35,005 nt of DNA from Kineosporia babensis (lineage in GTDB: Bacteria; Actinomycetota; Actinomycetes; Actinomycetales; Kineosporiaceae): NCBI RefSeq assembly GCF_021129305.1, contig NZ_JAJOMB010000041.1, positions 1-35,005 of the forward strand, given 5' to 3'. Within the stretch, counting starts at the first letter, position 1, and each line of letters opens with the position of its first letter. Of the stretch, positions 34,152 through 35,005 are shown one piece after another. The notes below the pieces were generated by a model that was not told where the DNA came from, ran no database searches, and was given only the letters and a program-made list of their open reading frames with translations. Position numbers and translations under genes: made by a program.

Positions 34152-34307
34152 CTAGCCGTCGCTGCGCAGCTTCGCCGCCAGCCAGTCCCGAGGCTCCACC
34201 CCGAGCTTGCCGACCACCTTGTCCATGCCCAGCCAGGCGATCTGCCCCGCGGCGATGGCCCCGCTCACCAGGATGCCGGTGTAGACGATCTCTTCCAGCG
34301 CGCTCAC
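34152..34307 (-). CDS. Small membrane peptide, 51 aa
   Basis: The frame from GTG 34307 reads SALEEIVYTGILVSGAIAAG, then QIAWLGMDKVVGKLGVEPRDWLAAKLRSDG. It has one or two membrane helices and a polar C-terminus, and AGGGAG sits 4-5 bp upstream of the start. I do not recognise the family. The frame continues open upstream, but coherent membrane-protein sequence begins at this start. The stop lies within a 16-bp repeat shared with the adjoining spacer. Confidence 0.6.
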   Translation of the reverse strand: MSALEEIVYTGILVSGAIAAGQIAWLGMDKVVGKLGVEPRDWLAAKLRSDG

Positions 34308-34412
34308 GGTTCTCCCTGCGTCTCGGCATGCGTATTCGGCTGCGGTGGGATAAGGCGCAACGGACGATACGCGATGAACAACCCGGGCCGCCGCATCGTC
34401 AGCCTGTGAAAA

Positions 34413-34441
34413 AGCGCCCGGGTATTTGATCTTCGGGCGTT
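34413..34441 (-). terminator. Minus-strand hairpin with T-run, transcript source unknown
   Basis: AGCGCCCG (34413-34420) pairs with CGGGCGTT (34434-34441), including one G-T pair. Read on the minus strand, the stem is followed by TTTTTCAC, so it has the features of a rho-independent terminator. No convincing minus-strand gene lies to its right before the window end. It may end a transcript from beyond the edge or a small RNA. Confidence 0.6.
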
Positions 34442-34874
34442 CTTGGCTGCGGGTGAGCGGTGTTTTTCCAGGTGGGAGGGCGGCTGGTCGGGCATTGATC
34501 AAGGCCTGTCGCATTTCCCTCAGCTGAGCTTGATAGCTCGGTAATGCCGGTCCTCTCAACCTTTTGATCGAAAGCCTCGGTCGGATCGCGTCAACTGCCG
34601 GTCCGGAACCGTTCAGAACCGCGCCATCGGCTGCACTAATGGCTTGAGCTGCCGCAACGAGTGGGTGCCGCGGAGGTTGGTTACCTGATGGACCCTTGCA
34701 AATGCCCACCCCATTCTGGGCGGTGCTCGACTCGTTCTGCGGCAGAGCCGTGCGGCGCTCGCTCTTGAGGGCCTCGGGGGTGATGGCTTGCGTTGTGTGC
34801 ATCTGGGGCATCGGTGACCACGTGTACACCCGCGGCGAAGTGCAGGCCTCCTTTGGCCGACCCAACAGCGAGAT
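34442..34874. other. Gene-poor stretch
   Basis: I see no credible gene in 34442-34874. Open frames on both strands have no domain-like sequence or good start signals. A transcript ending at the minus-strand terminator to the left may originate here or further right. Confidence 0.5.
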
Positions 34875-34915
34875 CGGGAAGACAAAGCGACGCTATGGCG
34901 TCTCTTGTCTTCCCG
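34875..34915. terminator. Long hairpin near right edge
   Basis: CGGGAAGACAA (34875-34885) pairs with TTGTCTTCCCG (34905-34915), and GACGC pairs with GCGTC inside, around TATG. The 16-bp stem with one small internal loop is among the most stable of the region. Its orientation is unclear because no adjacent gene is visible. Confidence 0.6.
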
Positions 34916-34930
34916 ACGTCGGCGGCGATA

Positions 34931-34957
34931 CCTGGACCGGCGAACGCCCGGTCCAGG
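34931..34957. repeat. Perfect 10-bp hairpin overlapping the terminal tandem repeat
   Basis: CCTGGACCGG (34931-34940) and CCGGTCCAGG (34948-34957) are exact complements around a 7-nt loop. The right arm shares CCAGG with the first unit of the following tandem repeat. Confidence 0.7.
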
Positions 34958-35005
34958 TGAGGTGGCCAGGTGAGGTGGCCAGGTGAGGTGGCCAGGTGAG
35001 GTGGC
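34953..35005. repeat. 13-bp tandem repeat, at least 4 copies, cut by window edge
   Basis: CCAGGTGAGGTGG is repeated exactly at 34953-34965, 34966-34978, 34979-34991 and 34992-35004, and a fifth copy begins at 35005. The true length is unknown since the window ends within the array. Confidence 0.95.

Noticed and set aside
34696..34986. 96-codon plus-strand frame at the right edge
   Set aside because: It crosses two hairpins and enters the 13-bp repeat, and has no clear ribosome site or family resemblance.

Overview
The window is high-GC DNA with frequent GTG starts. It covers the right side of an actinomycete chromosomal replication origin and the genes beyond it. The order oriC - dnaN - gnd - recF - dciA (DUF721) - gyrB - gyrA - DUF3566 - tRNA-Ile - (tRNA-Ala, DLW-39) is the conserved origin neighbourhood of Streptomyces-like Actinomycetes. 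I cannot name the genus from sequence alone. dnaA itself is not in the window and is expected just to the left.

Region 1 (1-2460) has no convincing gene. It holds oriC: at least sixteen perfect or one-mismatch DnaA boxes between 212 and 1092 and an AT-richer stretch at 950-1045. Next come two tandem repeats, 8 x 9 bp and a striking 21 x 7 bp array, and then a strong inverted repeat just before dnaN. Region 2 (2461-13500) is the core replication and topology block: sliding clamp, 6-phosphogluconate dehydrogenase, RecF, DciA, both gyrase subunits, the DUF3566 membrane protein and tRNA-Ile, with GC-rich hairpin terminators after most units. The start of the dciA frame contains a second dense cluster of DnaA boxes (6015-6394), about 5 kb from oriC. 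I consider this the most interesting signal in the window.

Region 3 (13500-25590) separates tRNA-Ile from tRNA-Ala, which normally lie close together. It contains accessory genes: an XRE regulator divergent from an aldo/keto reductase, a small basic protein, a VOC protein and an M20 amidohydrolase, a secreted subtilisin, a radical-SAM spore-photoproduct-lyase-like enzyme, an APH-like kinase and a complete 1-kb IS5-family element. At its right end is a 2.6-kb island bounded by a 45-bp duplication of the 3' part of tRNA-Ala(TGC). The island carries a two-gene nucleotidyltransferase unit, two gene remnants and an SRA-like/PD-(D/E)XK putative modification-dependent nuclease, but no integrase. The original tRNA-Ala terminator has been displaced to the far end of the island.

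Region 4 (25590-35005) returns to ordinary chromosome. It has tRNA-Ala, the DLW-39 peptide, a CheY-like receiver, a MarR regulator divergent from a DUF2269/DUF3817 membrane pair, an SMR efflux gene with its TetR regulator and a clear operator, and GlgX divergent from a TipA-type MerR regulator with a textbook MerR promoter. It ends with a CPBP protease, a NarL-type response regulator, a 51-aa membrane peptide, and a gene-poor end with hairpins and a 13-bp tandem repeat cut by the window edge.
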